DNA of 64,000 nt from Acinetobacter sp. A47 (GCF_000805455.1 NZ_JSUS01000027.1:83384-147383), one strand, 5' to 3'. Positions 1 to 10,691 are shown, counted from the stretch's first letter. Made by a program: numbers and translations. The notes: generated by a model not told the origin, from the letters alone.

Positions 1-891
1 CTTGAAGAACGCCCCACACCCGACACGCTTATTCACCGCTTAAAACACTGGCACGGCGAGCAAAACCTGTATATCAAGAATTACCTGAACTGGGCGCTGA
101 CCACATTCAGCCTGATTTTTTTATTGGCTGGCCTTTTGTTCTCAGGCTACTACCTGATTGTTTCTGTGGTTCTGTTTGCTGTTGGCCTGCGTTACCGGAT
201 TCCGACCATTGAGCTGGAAAACTTAAAACAGGAACTCAGGCTTTATCTGCTGGAACAGACCTATCAGGTTCGGTTTGATCATGAAAATACGCCATTAACT
301 CATGTATTACAGGATCAGCCCTTATTTCAACTCGGCGATAAAGATAATACCGTTACAACCTTGCTTACTGGGAAAATGGTCTTTAAACAGAAAACCTATG
401 ATTATTCAGTAATTAAATATCACTATACCTATTTAACCCGAACAACCGATGATCAGGGAAGAGAGGTTTGGGAAACCACGCATTGTGATTTGTGGGGGGT
501 GCTGATGGAGAATTTTCCCTATAAAGGCGTGAGTATTTCAGCCGCACATAAAAGCCGTTGTCATCTTGGTATCGAATGGCAGTCCAGTGATATCCGTTTT
601 AACCAGAATTACCAGCAAAGTGGTGTCAGTGAATTTGAGTTTGTGAAATTTTTAACCCCAGAGCGCTTACTGGCACTTGAGCAGATGATGCAGGCCTTTC
701 ATGGCGATTTTTATGTCGATCCGCACACTGGCCTGATGTGCTGGTTATTGAATGAATCGCCTTTGGCTGAAAATAATTATTTGTTTCAGGCCATGAGCAT
801 CAATGAACTGGCTGAAAAGCTGGAACAGTTGCAAATGCCAAAACTTCAGCGTTTACAAGATGCGTACTCCAGTCTACTCAAGACCCTCTAA
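1..891 (+). CDS. DUF3137-like membrane protein (5' truncated)
   Basis: The reading frame is open from base 1 without a stop, so the gene begins outside the window; the TTG at 124 is only an internal codon. The visible part starts with a soluble stretch, then a hydrophobic region (about residues 35-65 of the visible frame) and a cytosolic-looking domain. The C-terminal half resembles the next protein (996-2024): both have a WG.. motif, a QSSDI.(F/I)NQ motif and a following FHGD/FNGD block. Together with LemA downstream this suggests the DUF3137 family, often found next to LemA. No catalytic residues were recognised and the function is unknown. Family assignment is by pattern only. Confidence 0.6.
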   Translation, partial: LEERPTPDTLIHRLKHWHGEQNLYIKNYLNWALTTFSLIFLLAGLLFSGYYLIVSVVLFAVGLRYRIPTIELENLKQELRLYLLEQTYQVRFDHENTPLTHVLQDQPLFQLGDKDNTVTTLLTGKMVFKQKTYDYSVIKYHYTYLTRTTDDQGREVWETTHCDLWGVLMENFPYKGVSISAAHKSRCHLGIEWQSSDIRFNQNYQQSGVSEFEFVKFLTPERLLALEQMMQAFHGDFYVDPHTGLMCWLLNESPLAENNYLFQAMSINELAEKLEQLQMPKLQRLQDAYSSLLKTL

Positions 892-995
892 TTGCATTTA
901 TAACGGTGAAAATAACCGACAAGGTACTTCTGAGTTTCTGAAATTTAACGCATAATTCAGTTTATACCCAGCAATTATAATGACATAAAAGCGCC

Positions 996-2024
996 ATGCC
1001 GATCGATACCGTACAACAGGCCCTCCATATCCGACGTAAAAAAAATGCGCAGGTATTTCGTAACATTGCCCGTTTGTGGGAGGCTGGACAAAAATCACAC
1101 AGCGATCAGGACTTGTTAGATGCCCTGCATCCATGGCGTGAAGATCATAATCTGTGTTTTTTTAATGCCCTGCCCTATTTACTGGGCATCATCAGCATCG
1201 GCACGCTGGTGTTTGGCTATTTTCTGCATCCGCATATTCAATATATCTGGAGCCTGCTCGGGGCATTTCTAAGCGGTTTTCTGGCCTATCTGCTGTATGA
1301 ACCGCGAGAACCGCTCACCCGTGTAATCGATTATCTTGAACAACGCATGACGGTTTTGCGTTATGACCTGCATTTTCAGCAATTGCCTGCTTATTTACCG
1401 ATTCAGGCACAACCGCTATTGGTGATGAGTAAGTTAAAACAACATTTCCCCTTGTTTAACCGTGGCAGTGAATCCAACCAAATCACCCAATACGCCTCCA
1501 CAACATGGAATGATGGTGATACCACGCATCAGGTGCTGCTTTTTCAATATCATTACGTCAATGAAATGCCTATCTTGCAAGATCAGGGCAACGATAAGAA
1601 AATCGTCAAAGAGATCCATAAAGATTTATGGGGCGCCTTTATTTTTCAGATGCCGGCTTTGGGGATTGCGGTCAGTAATCAGCGTTCCCGTTTTTTTGAA
1701 CCCTATAGCAGTGCATGGCAAAGCAGTGATATTTTAATTAATCAGGAACTGAATATTTTTGGTCTGGATCAGCATCAGTTGGCCAAGCAGGTCAGTCCGA
1801 GCCTAACCTTAAAATTACATGATTTTTTTCAACATTTTAACGGTGATTTAATTTATCATCATCAAGAGCAAATCCTGTGTTATGTAGGCGAACAAAATCT
1901 TTTCCAAACCGCCAGTAAACGCAGTGAAATACATGATATTCCGGCATTACGCGGACACTTGCGCACCATGACCATGCCGCAGTATCAGAAGTTTCAGCAA
2001 CTCATGCTGAATTTAATTAGCTAA
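996..2024 (+). CDS. DUF3137-like membrane protein, paralogue of the preceding gene
   Basis: The 342-residue protein has a soluble N-terminus of about 55 residues, two adjacent hydrophobic segments (about residues 60-105) ending in LLYEPREPL, and a long soluble C-terminal domain. Motifs shared with the upstream protein (KDLWGAF, AWQSSDILINQ, FFQHFNGDL) show that the two are paralogues. It lies about 100 bp after the first gene and 29 bp before lemA on the same strand, so the three probably form an operon. The family resembles DUF3137, whose role is unknown; pairing with LemA suggests a membrane-associated function. The start ATG at 996 is the first in-frame methionine before the conserved region. 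Confidence 0.65.
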   Translation: MPIDTVQQALHIRRKKNAQVFRNIARLWEAGQKSHSDQDLLDALHPWREDHNLCFFNALPYLLGIISIGTLVFGYFLHPHIQYIWSLLGAFLSGFLAYLLYEPREPLTRVIDYLEQRMTVLRYDLHFQQLPAYLPIQAQPLLVMSKLKQHFPLFNRGSESNQITQYASTTWNDGDTTHQVLLFQYHYVNEMPILQDQGNDKKIVKEIHKDLWGAFIFQMPALGIAVSNQRSRFFEPYSSAWQSSDILINQELNIFGLDQHQLAKQVSPSLTLKLHDFFQHFNGDLIYHHQEQILCYVGEQNLFQTASKRSEIHDIPALRGHLRTMTMPQYQKFQQLMLNLIS

Positions 2025-2053
2025 TCATTCGCAATAACAATAAGGGGCAAGCG

Positions 2054-2623
2054 ATGACAGGTTTACTCATTTTCTTGGGGATTTTTGTGGTGCTGATAGT
2101 CTGGGGCGTGTCGATCCGCAACAACATCGTACGCTATTTTAATGCCACCAAACGGGCATGGTCAGAAGTGGCCAATTTTGAACGTCAGAAAGTCAAGACA
2201 CTAGAAGCCCTGGAAGCAACGCTGGATCAATATACCCAGTTTGAAAAATCGACCTTGGAAAAAGTCACTGAATTGCGTCAGCAGATTCTGAATCTGAATG
2301 TCAATGACACGGATATTTCGCAGTTACAACAGATTGAGAAAATGAGCAAAGAGCTGATCCGTAGCTTGAATGTGGTGGTCGAAAATTATCCTGAACTGAA
2401 AGCGGATGCGCTGTATAGCAAGATGATGGATGATATTCAGGAGCAAAACGAAAACGTCGGTGCGGCGATTACCATTTTTAACCGTAACGTGGAACTGTTT
2501 AATAACCAGATCGAAGTATTTCCCAATAACCTGATCAATACCCTGACCTTATCCAAGAAAAGCATTCGTCCGTTTAAGGATAATCTGGCCACTGAAAATT
2601 TTGACTATAAACCGAATTTTTAG
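2054..2623 (+). CDS. LemA family protein
   Basis: The 189-residue protein has one N-terminal membrane anchor (about residues 3-20) followed by helical, coiled-coil-like sequence with the LemA hallmarks: N.I.RYFNATKRAWSEVANFERQK near the anchor, YPELKAD in the middle and an FNRNVELFNNQIE-type helix near the end. Length fits the family (about 185-200 residues). An AAGGGG-type ribosome site lies just upstream of ATG 2054. It is the last gene of the putative operon with the two DUF3137-like genes. LemA proteins are membrane-anchored helical bundles of unknown biochemical function. Confidence 0.9.
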   Translation: MTGLLIFLGIFVVLIVWGVSIRNNIVRYFNATKRAWSEVANFERQKVKTLEALEATLDQYTQFEKSTLEKVTELRQQILNLNVNDTDISQLQQIEKMSKELIRSLNVVVENYPELKADALYSKMMDDIQEQNENVGAAITIFNRNVELFNNQIEVFPNNLINTLTLSKKSIRPFKDNLATENFDYKPNF

Positions 2624-4160
<1,537 letters not shown>

Positions 4161-4269
4161 TGTCCAGTCAGTGCATCAGGATTTGCGCCTGACCGCAAGA
4201 CAAGGTACATTGCAAAACGAATTGGAATTTATTGTTAATTTTTTGGCTTTTTAATTTTAGGAAAACGAA

Positions 4270-4599
4270 ATGAGTCTTTTCATCTCTACTGCTCACGCTG
4301 CCCCGGCTGCTACACAAGGTCCAAGCTTGATGGCTAACTTGTTGATGATCGCGGTATTTATCGCAATCTTCTATTTCTTGATCTGGAGACCACAGGCAAA
4401 ACGTGCCAAAGAACACCGTTCTTTGATCGAAAGCCTGGGTGTCGGCAGTGAAATCGTGTTTGCTGGTGGTTTAATGGGGAAAATCATCAAACTCGAAGGT
4501 GACTTTGCAGTTGTTGAACTTACTCGCGGTGTTGAGGTAAAAATCCAGCGTGCGAGTGTCATTTCAGTATTACCTGAAGGCACATTAAATAACCTTTAA
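4270..4599 (+). CDS. yajC: Sec translocon accessory subunit YajC
   Basis: A 109-residue protein with one transmembrane helix (about residues 22-42: hydrophobic run ending YFLIWRPQAKRAKEH) followed by the small cytosolic YajC domain with ESLGVGSEIVFAGGLMGKI and DFAVVEL. YajC copurifies with SecDF and stabilises it during protein export. The AGGAAAACGAA segment gives a ribosome site before ATG 4270. It lies between tgt and secD; a strong hairpin with a short T-tract separates it from secD, suggesting differential expression within the operon. Confidence 0.96.
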   Translation: MSLFISTAHAAPAATQGPSLMANLLMIAVFIAIFYFLIWRPQAKRAKEHRSLIESLGVGSEIVFAGGLMGKIIKLEGDFAVVELTRGVEVKIQRASVISVLPEGTLNNL

Positions 4600-4608
4600 T
4601 CATAAAAT

Positions 4609-4633
4609 AGTCGTGCCTCAGCACGACTTTTTC
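4609..4633 (+). terminator. Intrinsic terminator/attenuator between yajC and secD
   Basis: An eight-base-pair perfect stem AGTCGTGC/GCACGACT with a CTCA tetraloop is followed by a T-run (4628-4632). It lies 10 bp after the yajC stop and ends about 18 bp before secD. Since secD and secF usually share transcription with yajC, it likely causes partial termination and reduces secDF relative to yajC; this is inference. Confidence 0.75.
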
Positions 4634-4650
4634 ATTTAAGAAGAAAGCGA

Positions 4651-6552
4651 ATGCGTTACCCTGCATGGAAATATTTACTGATCCTGGTTGTCCTTGTGAT
4701 CAGTACGTTATATGCACTTCCAAGTCTGTATCCAGATGAGCCTGCCGTCCAGATTTCTGGCGCGAAAGCCGGCACCAAGATCGATCAGACCATCGTGCAA
4801 AAAGCTGAGCAGATTTTAAAAACTGCCAATATTAGCAGTCACGACAATAGCTTCACCAACAATGCGGCATTATTACGTTTAAGCTCTTCTGAGGCGCAGT
4901 TAAAAGCCAAAGAAGTGCTTCGTCGTGATCTTGGTGATGACTATGTGGTTGCACTCAACCTGGCGCCAACGACACCAGAGTGGTTGCAAAAGATTGGTGC
5001 GAAACCGATGAAACTCGGTCTGGACTTACGTGGTGGTGTACACTTCTTGCTCGAAGTTGACATGGATAAGGCCATTAGTCAGCGTATGGAAACCTCTGCG
5101 ACTGATCTACGCCGTCAATTCCGTGATAACAAAATCAAGTTTAACAACCTGGCGTTAAGTAATAACACCATTACGGTTCAGTTTGCCAATAATGCAGACC
5201 GTGATGCAGCCACTGATTTCTTGCGTCGTAATGGCAATGAGTTTACCCAGCAGGCAGTTGCAACCTCATCTGGTGCAACCTTAAAGCTGAATTATACCGA
5301 TGCCCGTCGTCAGGAAATCCAGTCTTATGCGGTAAACCAGAACCTGACCACCTTACGTAACCGTATTAACGAACTGGGTGTGGCCGAAGCTTTGGTACAA
5401 ACACAAGGTAGCAACCGTATTGTGGTTGAATTACCGGGTGTACAGGATACAGCGGAAGCAAAACGTGTCCTGGGCCGTACAGCCAATCTGGAGTTCCGTC
5501 TGGTTGCAGACAGCAATGATCAATATATCGATCCGTATACCGGTAAATATAACGGTCAGCCGCTTCCTCCTGGCACTGAAGTATTCGCTTACCAGTCACT
5601 GGATAGCGGTCGTCAGTTATTGTTACAGCGTAACCGTATCTTGACCGGTGAACGTGTTCAGAACGCAAGCTCCGGCTTTAGTCAGGACTCAGGCGGCGCT
5701 GAAGTCAACATCACGTTAGACACGGCGGGCGGTAAGCTCATGTCTGATGCTACCCGTGGTGCTGTTGGCAAACGTATGGCGGTACTGTTTATTGAAAATA
5801 AACAGAAAATCTCTTACGTTGCAGACCCGAATACTGGCGTTCAGACTGAAGTGCGTACCCCGTATACTGAATCTGTGGTGATCAATGCGGCCACCATTCA
5901 GGCAGTGCTGGGTTCACAATTCCGTATTACCGGTCTGGACTCACCACAAGAAGCGGCCGAGCTGGCCTTGATGCTGCGTGCAGGTGCACTTGCTGCGCCG
6001 ATGTACTTCGTAGAAGAACGTGTGGTGGGTCCAAGCCTGGGTCAGGAAAACATTGACAAAGGTGTGTTATCAACACAAATCGGCTTCTTGCTGGTTGCCA
6101 TCTGGATGATCGTGTTCTTCCGTTTATTCGGTCTGATCGCGAACTTTGCCTTGGTGTTTAACTTGGCCATGATCTTGACCGTGATGTCTTGGATTGGTGC
6201 TTCCCTCACCCTGCCGGGTATTGCCGGTATCGTCATTACCATTGGTATGGCGGTCGATGCCAACGTCCTGATCTGTGAACGGATACGGGAAGAAATGCTC
6301 TGGGGCGCCTCGCCCAAACAGGCGATTGTGGCGGGTTATGACCGGGCCTATAACACCATTCTTGACTCGAACCTCACCACCTTCCTGGTTGCGTTTATCC
6401 TGTTTGCGATTGGTACAGGCCCGATTAAAGGCTTCGCTGTAACCTTGATGATCGGTATTGTCTGTTCGATGTTTACGGCCATTACCGTTACTCGTGCCAT
6501 CGTCCAGCTCATTTATGGCAAACGCCGTAATTTGAAAAAGTTGAGTATTTAA
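4651..6552 (+). CDS. secD: Protein translocase subunit SecD
   Basis: SecD and SecF form an RND-type membrane complex that uses proton-motive force to pull exported proteins across the inner membrane. The 633-residue protein has an N-terminal membrane helix (about residues 6-24), a large periplasmic region with the LGLDLRGGVHFLLEVD motif (about 124-139), a P1 base with LRNRINELGVAEALVQ, and five C-terminal helices starting near residue 470 with GMAVDANVLICERIREE. Length is close to the E. coli protein. An AAGAAAG ribosome site precedes ATG 4651. secF follows after 10 bp. No missing motifs are seen. Confidence 0.97.
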   Translation: MRYPAWKYLLILVVLVISTLYALPSLYPDEPAVQISGAKAGTKIDQTIVQKAEQILKTANISSHDNSFTNNAALLRLSSSEAQLKAKEVLRRDLGDDYVVALNLAPTTPEWLQKIGAKPMKLGLDLRGGVHFLLEVDMDKAISQRMETSATDLRRQFRDNKIKFNNLALSNNTITVQFANNADRDAATDFLRRNGNEFTQQAVATSSGATLKLNYTDARRQEIQSYAVNQNLTTLRNRINELGVAEALVQTQGSNRIVVELPGVQDTAEAKRVLGRTANLEFRLVADSNDQYIDPYTGKYNGQPLPPGTEVFAYQSLDSGRQLLLQRNRILTGERVQNASSGFSQDSGGAEVNITLDTAGGKLMSDATRGAVGKRMAVLFIENKQKISYVADPNTGVQTEVRTPYTESVVINAATIQAVLGSQFRITGLDSPQEAAELALMLRAGALAAPMYFVEERVVGPSLGQENIDKGVLSTQIGFLLVAIWMIVFFRLFGLIANFALVFNLAMILTVMSWIGASLTLPGIAGIVITIGMAVDANVLICERIREEMLWGASPKQAIVAGYDRAYNTILDSNLTTFLVAFILFAIGTGPIKGFAVTLMIGIVCSMFTAITVTRAIVQLIYGKRRNLKKLSI

Positions 6553-6562
6553 GGAGATTCAC

Positions 6563-7531
6563 ATGACTGATCTGACTCAACCAGACTCAAAACAATACGG
6601 TCGCCCGGATAACCTGAAAATTATCCCGTTCATGAAGATTGCCAAACCGGCGGCAATCTTCTCAATCCTGCTGACGATTGCCAGTATCTTCTTTATCGTG
6701 ACCAAAGGTCTGAACCTCGGTCTGGACTTTACGGGCGGTATTTCTGCCGAACTGAACTACAAGCAAGGCGTTCAGCCAACGCAAGTGGTGCAGGCACTTG
6801 ACCGTGCCGGCTTTAAAGATGCAGTGGTACAAACCCTGGGCAGTAATACTGACCTGATCGTGCGTATGCCTGTGCAAGAAGACCTGAATGTTGAAGACCT
6901 GAGCAATAGCATCACCAAAGCGGTTCAATTGCCGAATAACACCGTAGAAGTCCATAAAGTAGACTCTGTGGGTGGTGCCGTCGGGAATGAGCTGTATGTA
7001 CGTTCTGCAGGTGCTGTTGCACTGGCCTTGATCCTGATGCTGATCTACGTGACCATCCGCTTCGAGTTTAAGCTTGCGATGGGTGCGGTCATGTCGTTAT
7101 TCCACGACATCATCATTATTATTGGTGCATTCGCATTGTTCCAATGGCCTTTCGACTTAACCGTACTTGCAGCGGTACTTGCCGTGATCGGTTTCTCGCT
7201 CAACGATAACATCGTTGTATCGGACCGTATCCGTGAGAACTTCCGTAAGATTCGTGGCGCAACACCGCGTGAGATCGTTGATATTGCACTGACAGAAACC
7301 TTACGTCGTACCATCCACACCTCGATGACCTTGTTACTTGTGGTTCTTGCCATGATGTTCCTGGGCGGTGATGGCTTACACTGGTTCTCGGTTGCCATGT
7401 TTGTCGGGGTATTCGTGGGAACTTACTCATCGATCTATATCGGTACAGCATTCGCTTTATGGCGTGGTCTGAATCGTCAGGACTTTATTGTTCAAGTGAA
7501 ACCTGAATTTGAAGAAGAAGAGATTCCTTAA
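6563..7531 (+). CDS. secF: Protein translocase subunit SecF
   Basis: The 322-residue partner of SecD. It has a first membrane helix (about residues 29-48), the GLNLGLDFTGGISAEL motif at about 50-65, a short periplasmic domain and five further helices with the FSLNDNIVVSDRIRENFRK signature (about 211-230). An AAGGAG ribosome site lies before ATG 6563, and the gene is closely coupled to secD, as in most bacteria. A strong terminator follows at 7558. Confidence 0.97.
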   Translation: MTDLTQPDSKQYGRPDNLKIIPFMKIAKPAAIFSILLTIASIFFIVTKGLNLGLDFTGGISAELNYKQGVQPTQVVQALDRAGFKDAVVQTLGSNTDLIVRMPVQEDLNVEDLSNSITKAVQLPNNTVEVHKVDSVGGAVGNELYVRSAGAVALALILMLIYVTIRFEFKLAMGAVMSLFHDIIIIIGAFALFQWPFDLTVLAAVLAVIGFSLNDNIVVSDRIRENFRKIRGATPREIVDIALTETLRRTIHTSMTLLLVVLAMMFLGGDGLHWFSVAMFVGVFVGTYSSIYIGTAFALWRGLNRQDFIVQVKPEFEEEEIP

Positions 7532-7557
7532 ATTCCTCTCCTTTTGGATTCAAATAA

Positions 7558-7585
7558 AATGCCAGCAATATGCTGGCATTTTTTA
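7558..7585 (+). terminator. secF terminator, possibly bidirectional
   Basis: A ten-base-pair perfect stem AATGCCAGCA/TGCTGGCATT with a three-base loop (7568-7570) is followed by a run of T. It lies 27 bp after secF and about 33 bp beyond the end of the convergent aryl polyene operon. The opposite strand also reads into a T-rich stretch, so it can serve both transcripts. Confidence 0.9.
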
Positions 7586-7617
7586 TCGCGTTAAAATCTG
7601 CTCTATCTGACGCCGTT

Positions 7618-8271
7618 TTAATACTGAACAATCTGAATTTTTGGAAACTGAAAACCTCGGCAAGACTGCTCTGCCCGCCATGCCAGGGTGACTACGATTT
7701 TCTGGTTCAGGATAAAGTTCTGGTAGGCAAAAGTACCAATCAATGGATGCGAACACATGCCGCCCTGATTGGAGGGATGCACCTGTGTATTTAAACTATT
7801 CAGATCCAGACGAATCCCCAGTCCGGAAGCTTTTAAAATTGCTTCCTTGGTGGTCCAGACTCTAAACCAGTATTCAAGCTCCTGCTCTTGCTGTTGCCAG
7901 ATCTGGTATTCCTCGGGATGAAAGGCATGCCGGGCCAAGGCATCATAACGGACTTTACGGTCCAGCTCTTCAATATCAATGCCGATATCTTGCACACGTT
8001 CGCTCATTGCCAGCGCATAATGGTGCTGGCTATGCGAATGATTAAAATGCAAGGCATGGGAACTTAAAAAGGGTTTGCCATGCTCATGTCTGGCAAATAT
8101 CAGGTCATCGACAGCACAATCCAGCTGCTGAGCCAGAAGCTGATTACGCCGGGCCTGAATCTGCTGCTTTTTATAATGATTGAAGCTTGTTAAATCGGGA
8201 AAATCTGTTTTATGCTTTTCAAGCAGTTGAGCCAATGCCTGAACATGGATTTCAATTGCACGTGTCGTCAT
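7618..8271 (-). CDS. 4'-phosphopantetheinyl transferase (Sfp type), aryl polyene cluster
   Basis: The enzyme would attach the phosphopantetheine arm of CoA to the conserved serine of the two acyl carrier proteins of this cluster (23073-23321 and 23332-23592). The 217-residue length fits Sfp/AcpT-like enzymes. The diagnostic motifs are IGIDIEELDR (Mg-binding aspartate and glutamate, about residue 115) and VWTTKEAILKASGLG (about 160-174). FLSSHALHFNHSHSQ carries the N-terminal substrate motif. It is the last gene of the leftward operon and stops about 30 bp from the shared terminator. Confidence in the family is high; ACP specificity is inferred from context. Confidence 0.9.
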   Translation of the reverse strand: MTTRAIEIHVQALAQLLEKHKTDFPDLTSFNHYKKQQIQARRNQLLAQQLDCAVDDLIFARHEHGKPFLSSHALHFNHSHSQHHYALAMSERVQDIGIDIEELDRKVRYDALARHAFHPEEYQIWQQQEQELEYWFRVWTTKEAILKASGLGIRLDLNSLNTQVHPSNQGGMCSHPLIGTFAYQNFILNQKIVVTLAWRAEQSCRGFQFPKIQIVQY

Positions 8272-8293
8272 TGGCTTAACCTCATCGCATCAT

Positions 8294-8728
8294 TTAGAAC
8301 TTAACGATATCGCCTTTTAATGCAACACTCGCCACTGCCATGCCTTTATAGCATTGATAGGTAGTCGGGTTTTGGGATTCATTCTTTTTAAAATAGCTCA
8401 CAATATTGGTCACGGCATTGGCACCACGCGCTTTTGCGGCTTTGTCTAATTGTATCAATGCAGAACGAAGTACCCAGTCACATGACTTTTCAGCTGACTT
8501 ACCAAAACCATTGGTCTTCTGATTGGTCACGATATCTTGCTCTAACACCTTGCCACCGGTTTGGGTGCCTTTCAGATAGAACTTTACGGTTCCATCTAAA
8601 GTACCATCAGCAACTGCACGATCCACAGCCGCTTTAAAGTCAAAATTATGTACCGTATCTGCTGCTTGAGCAGATGCAGCGAAACCTGTACTTAGAATTG
8701 TTGCTAGAAATAATTGTTTCATTGACAT
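8294..8728 (-). CDS. Small secreted protein of unknown function in the aryl polyene operon
   Basis: The 144-residue protein has a clear signal peptide (hydrophobic run about residues 6-20, cleavage after AQA-A near 22) and a compact periplasmic domain with two cysteines (CDW near residue 83 and YQCYKG near 127) that may form a disulfide. Central RGANAVTNIVSYF resembles small periplasmic proteins that databases sometimes mislabel as excinuclease subunits; no nucleotide-binding motif is visible, so that name is not used. It sits between the ketosynthase and the transferase on the same strand with 15-22 bp gaps, so it is probably co-transcribed. Function unknown. Confidence 0.75.
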   Translation of the reverse strand: MSMKQLFLATILSTGFAASAQAADTVHNFDFKAAVDRAVADGTLDGTVKFYLKGTQTGGKVLEQDIVTNQKTNGFGKSAEKSCDWVLRSALIQLDKAAKARGANAVTNIVSYFKKNESQNPTTYQCYKGMAVASVALKGDIVKF

Positions 8729-8742
8729 TATTATGCCCCTCG

Positions 8743-9966
8743 TTATGTTACACGTTTAAAAATCAGTGACGTATTAATACCGCCAAAAGCAAAGTTATTG
8801 CTCATCATGATCTTGATATCACCCGTTCTTACCTGTCGAGCAATATAATCCAGATCGCCACATTGCGGGTCGACTTCATCCAGATTCAAGGTTGGAATCA
8901 ATTGTCCGCGCTGCATCATTTCAATCCCTAACCAGGCCTCAATGGCACCACAAGCCCCTAACGTATGTCCAAAATAGCTTTTTAAGGAGCTGATCGGTTT
9001 ACGTCCCAGTATCCGTGCAGTGGCCTGACTCTCTGCAATATCACCCTGATCGGTAGAAGTGCCATGCGCATTGACATAGTCAATCTGGCTGGCGTCCAGT
9101 TGGGCATCTTTCAGCGCCATTTGCATGCATTGTCCCATTCTTTCAGTATCAGGCCGGGTGACATGCTGTCCATCGGTATTGCTGGCATATCCCATAATCT
9201 CAGCATGGATCTTGGCTCCACGCTGCTTGGCATGTTCATATTCTTCAAGAATCAGACAGCCGGCACCTTCACCAATCACCAAGCCATCACGTTGCGTATC
9301 AAATGGGCGTGGTGATTTTTCAGGATGATCATTCATGCCACTAGTCGCCAACAGCACATCAAACACGGCGGCACCTGCGGCACTCAGTTCCTCTGCGCCT
9401 CCGGCAATCATAACGGTCTGTTTGCCATATTTGATCGCTTCATAAGCCTGACCAATCGCCATTGAGCCCGAGGTGCATGCACTTGAAGTCGGTAAGGTCA
9501 AGCCTTTTAAACCGAAGTAAACCGTCATGTTTACAGCACTGGTATGCGACATCATCCTGATATAAGTGGTGGCATTGATCTTACTCATATCCTGATCAAT
9601 CAGCATATTGCCGAACTCGCGAACGGCATCAACACTCCCCGCAGAAGAACCGAAAGCCACACCGGCATCACCACTTTGCAAGATCTCGTGATCAATCAGT
9701 CCCGCATCGTGTAATGCATTTTCCGCACTGATCACAGACATGAGGGCCACACGTCCCATACCACGCGTAACCTTGCGGTTAAAATGCTTGGCAACCTGAA
9801 AGCTGGCGACAGGTCCCGCCAGTTTGGTTCTTAAATCTGGATATTGCTCCCACTCCGGCATATAGCAAATACCACTTTTACCCGCATGGAATTGTGCAAA
9901 AATTTCATCTGCAGTTTCACCTAATGAGGTGATACCTGCCATGCCTGTGACCACAACACGCTTCAT
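8743..9966 (-). CDS. Beta-ketoacyl-ACP synthase (FabF-like), aryl polyene elongation
   Basis: A 407-residue type II ketosynthase. The catalytic triad is visible: Cys164 in SSACTSG, His in NAHGTSTDQGD (about residue 300) and His in YFGHTLGACGAIEA (about 336) with its preceding lysine. It would extend the polyene with malonyl-ACP. Its stop is 14 bp upstream of the next gene and its ATG overlaps the ketoreductase stop at 9966, showing translational coupling. Together with the second synthase (11138-12340) and the chain-length-factor-like protein (24382-24996) it matches the three synthase-type proteins known from aryl polyene clusters. Which one makes which extension is not decidable here. Confidence 0.93.
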   Translation of the reverse strand: MKRVVVTGMAGITSLGETADEIFAQFHAGKSGICYMPEWEQYPDLRTKLAGPVASFQVAKHFNRKVTRGMGRVALMSVISAENALHDAGLIDHEILQSGDAGVAFGSSAGSVDAVREFGNMLIDQDMSKINATTYIRMMSHTSAVNMTVYFGLKGLTLPTSSACTSGSMAIGQAYEAIKYGKQTVMIAGGAEELSAAGAAVFDVLLATSGMNDHPEKSPRPFDTQRDGLVIGEGAGCLILEEYEHAKQRGAKIHAEIMGYASNTDGQHVTRPDTERMGQCMQMALKDAQLDASQIDYVNAHGTSTDQGDIAESQATARILGRKPISSLKSYFGHTLGACGAIEAWLGIEMMQRGQLIPTLNLDEVDPQCGDLDYIARQVRTGDIKIMMSNNFAFGGINTSLIFKRVT

Positions 9967-10691
9967 CAGATCAGTCCTCCATTGACCGAAATCACCTGAC
10001 GGGTAATATAAGATGCCTCATCTGAACATAAAAATTTCACCACGCCAGCCACTTCATCGACCTGTCCCATGCGTTGCATCGGAATCATTTTTAAGGCGTG
10101 CTCTTTAACTTCCTCTGTGACCATTTCCGTTTCAATCAGGCCGGGTGCAACACAGTTCACCGTAATTTTGCGCTTGGCCAACTCCAGAGCCAATGCCTTG
10201 GTCGCGCCGATCAACCCTGCTTTGGCTGCACTATAATTTACCTGTCCGCGATTGCCCATAATGCCCGATACCGAAGACAACGTGACAATACGTCCACCTT
10301 GACGTAAATGGATCATCGGCATAATCAAAGGCTTAAGCACATTATAAAACCCATCTAACGAGGTCGAAATGACTTCATCCCAGTCCTGATCGGTCAAGGC
10401 TGGAAAAGCCCCATCATGGGTAAGGCCGGCATTTAGCACCACGCCATAAAAAGCCCCATGCTGTTCCACATCCTGTTCTAATAAGCTTTTAACACGCTCA
10501 CGTTCATTCACATCAAACAGTAAATAATGGCTGTTTTGTCCAAGACCTCGAATCTGCTCAACCACTTGTGCGGCTTCCGCTTCACGCGAACGCGCATGAA
10601 TGGTGACATCAAAACCGGCCCGGGCCAGTTGCAATGCAATTGCCTTGCCAATCCCGCGACTTGAGCCTGTCACTAATATTCTTCTATGCAT
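9966..10691 (-). CDS. 3-oxoacyl-ACP reductase (FabG-like), aryl polyene cluster
   Basis: A 241-residue short-chain dehydrogenase that would reduce the 3-keto group of the growing polyene with NADPH. The cofactor motif is TGSSRGIGKAIA (about residues 8-19), followed by NAG at about 90. The catalytic Ser-Tyr-Lys set is in LSSVSGIMGNRGQVNYSAAKAG. The C-terminal ISVNGGLI is the usual FabG ending. It overlaps the downstream synthase by one base and lies 8 bp after the dehydratase. The role corresponds to ApeQ of described clusters. Confidence 0.93.
   Translation of the reverse strand: MHRRILVTGSSRGIGKAIALQLARAGFDVTIHARSREAEAAQVVEQIRGLGQNSHYLLFDVNERERVKSLLEQDVEQHGAFYGVVLNAGLTHDGAFPALTDQDWDEVISTSLDGFYNVLKPLIMPMIHLRQGGRIVTLSSVSGIMGNRGQVNYSAAKAGLIGATKALALELAKRKITVNCVAPGLIETEMVTEEVKEHALKMIPMQRMGQVDEVAGVVKFLCSDEASYITRQVISVNGGLI

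Noticed and set aside
8294..8728. Excinuclease ATPase subunit annotation
   Set aside because: The protein has a signal peptide and no ATP-binding motif, so it cannot be such a subunit.
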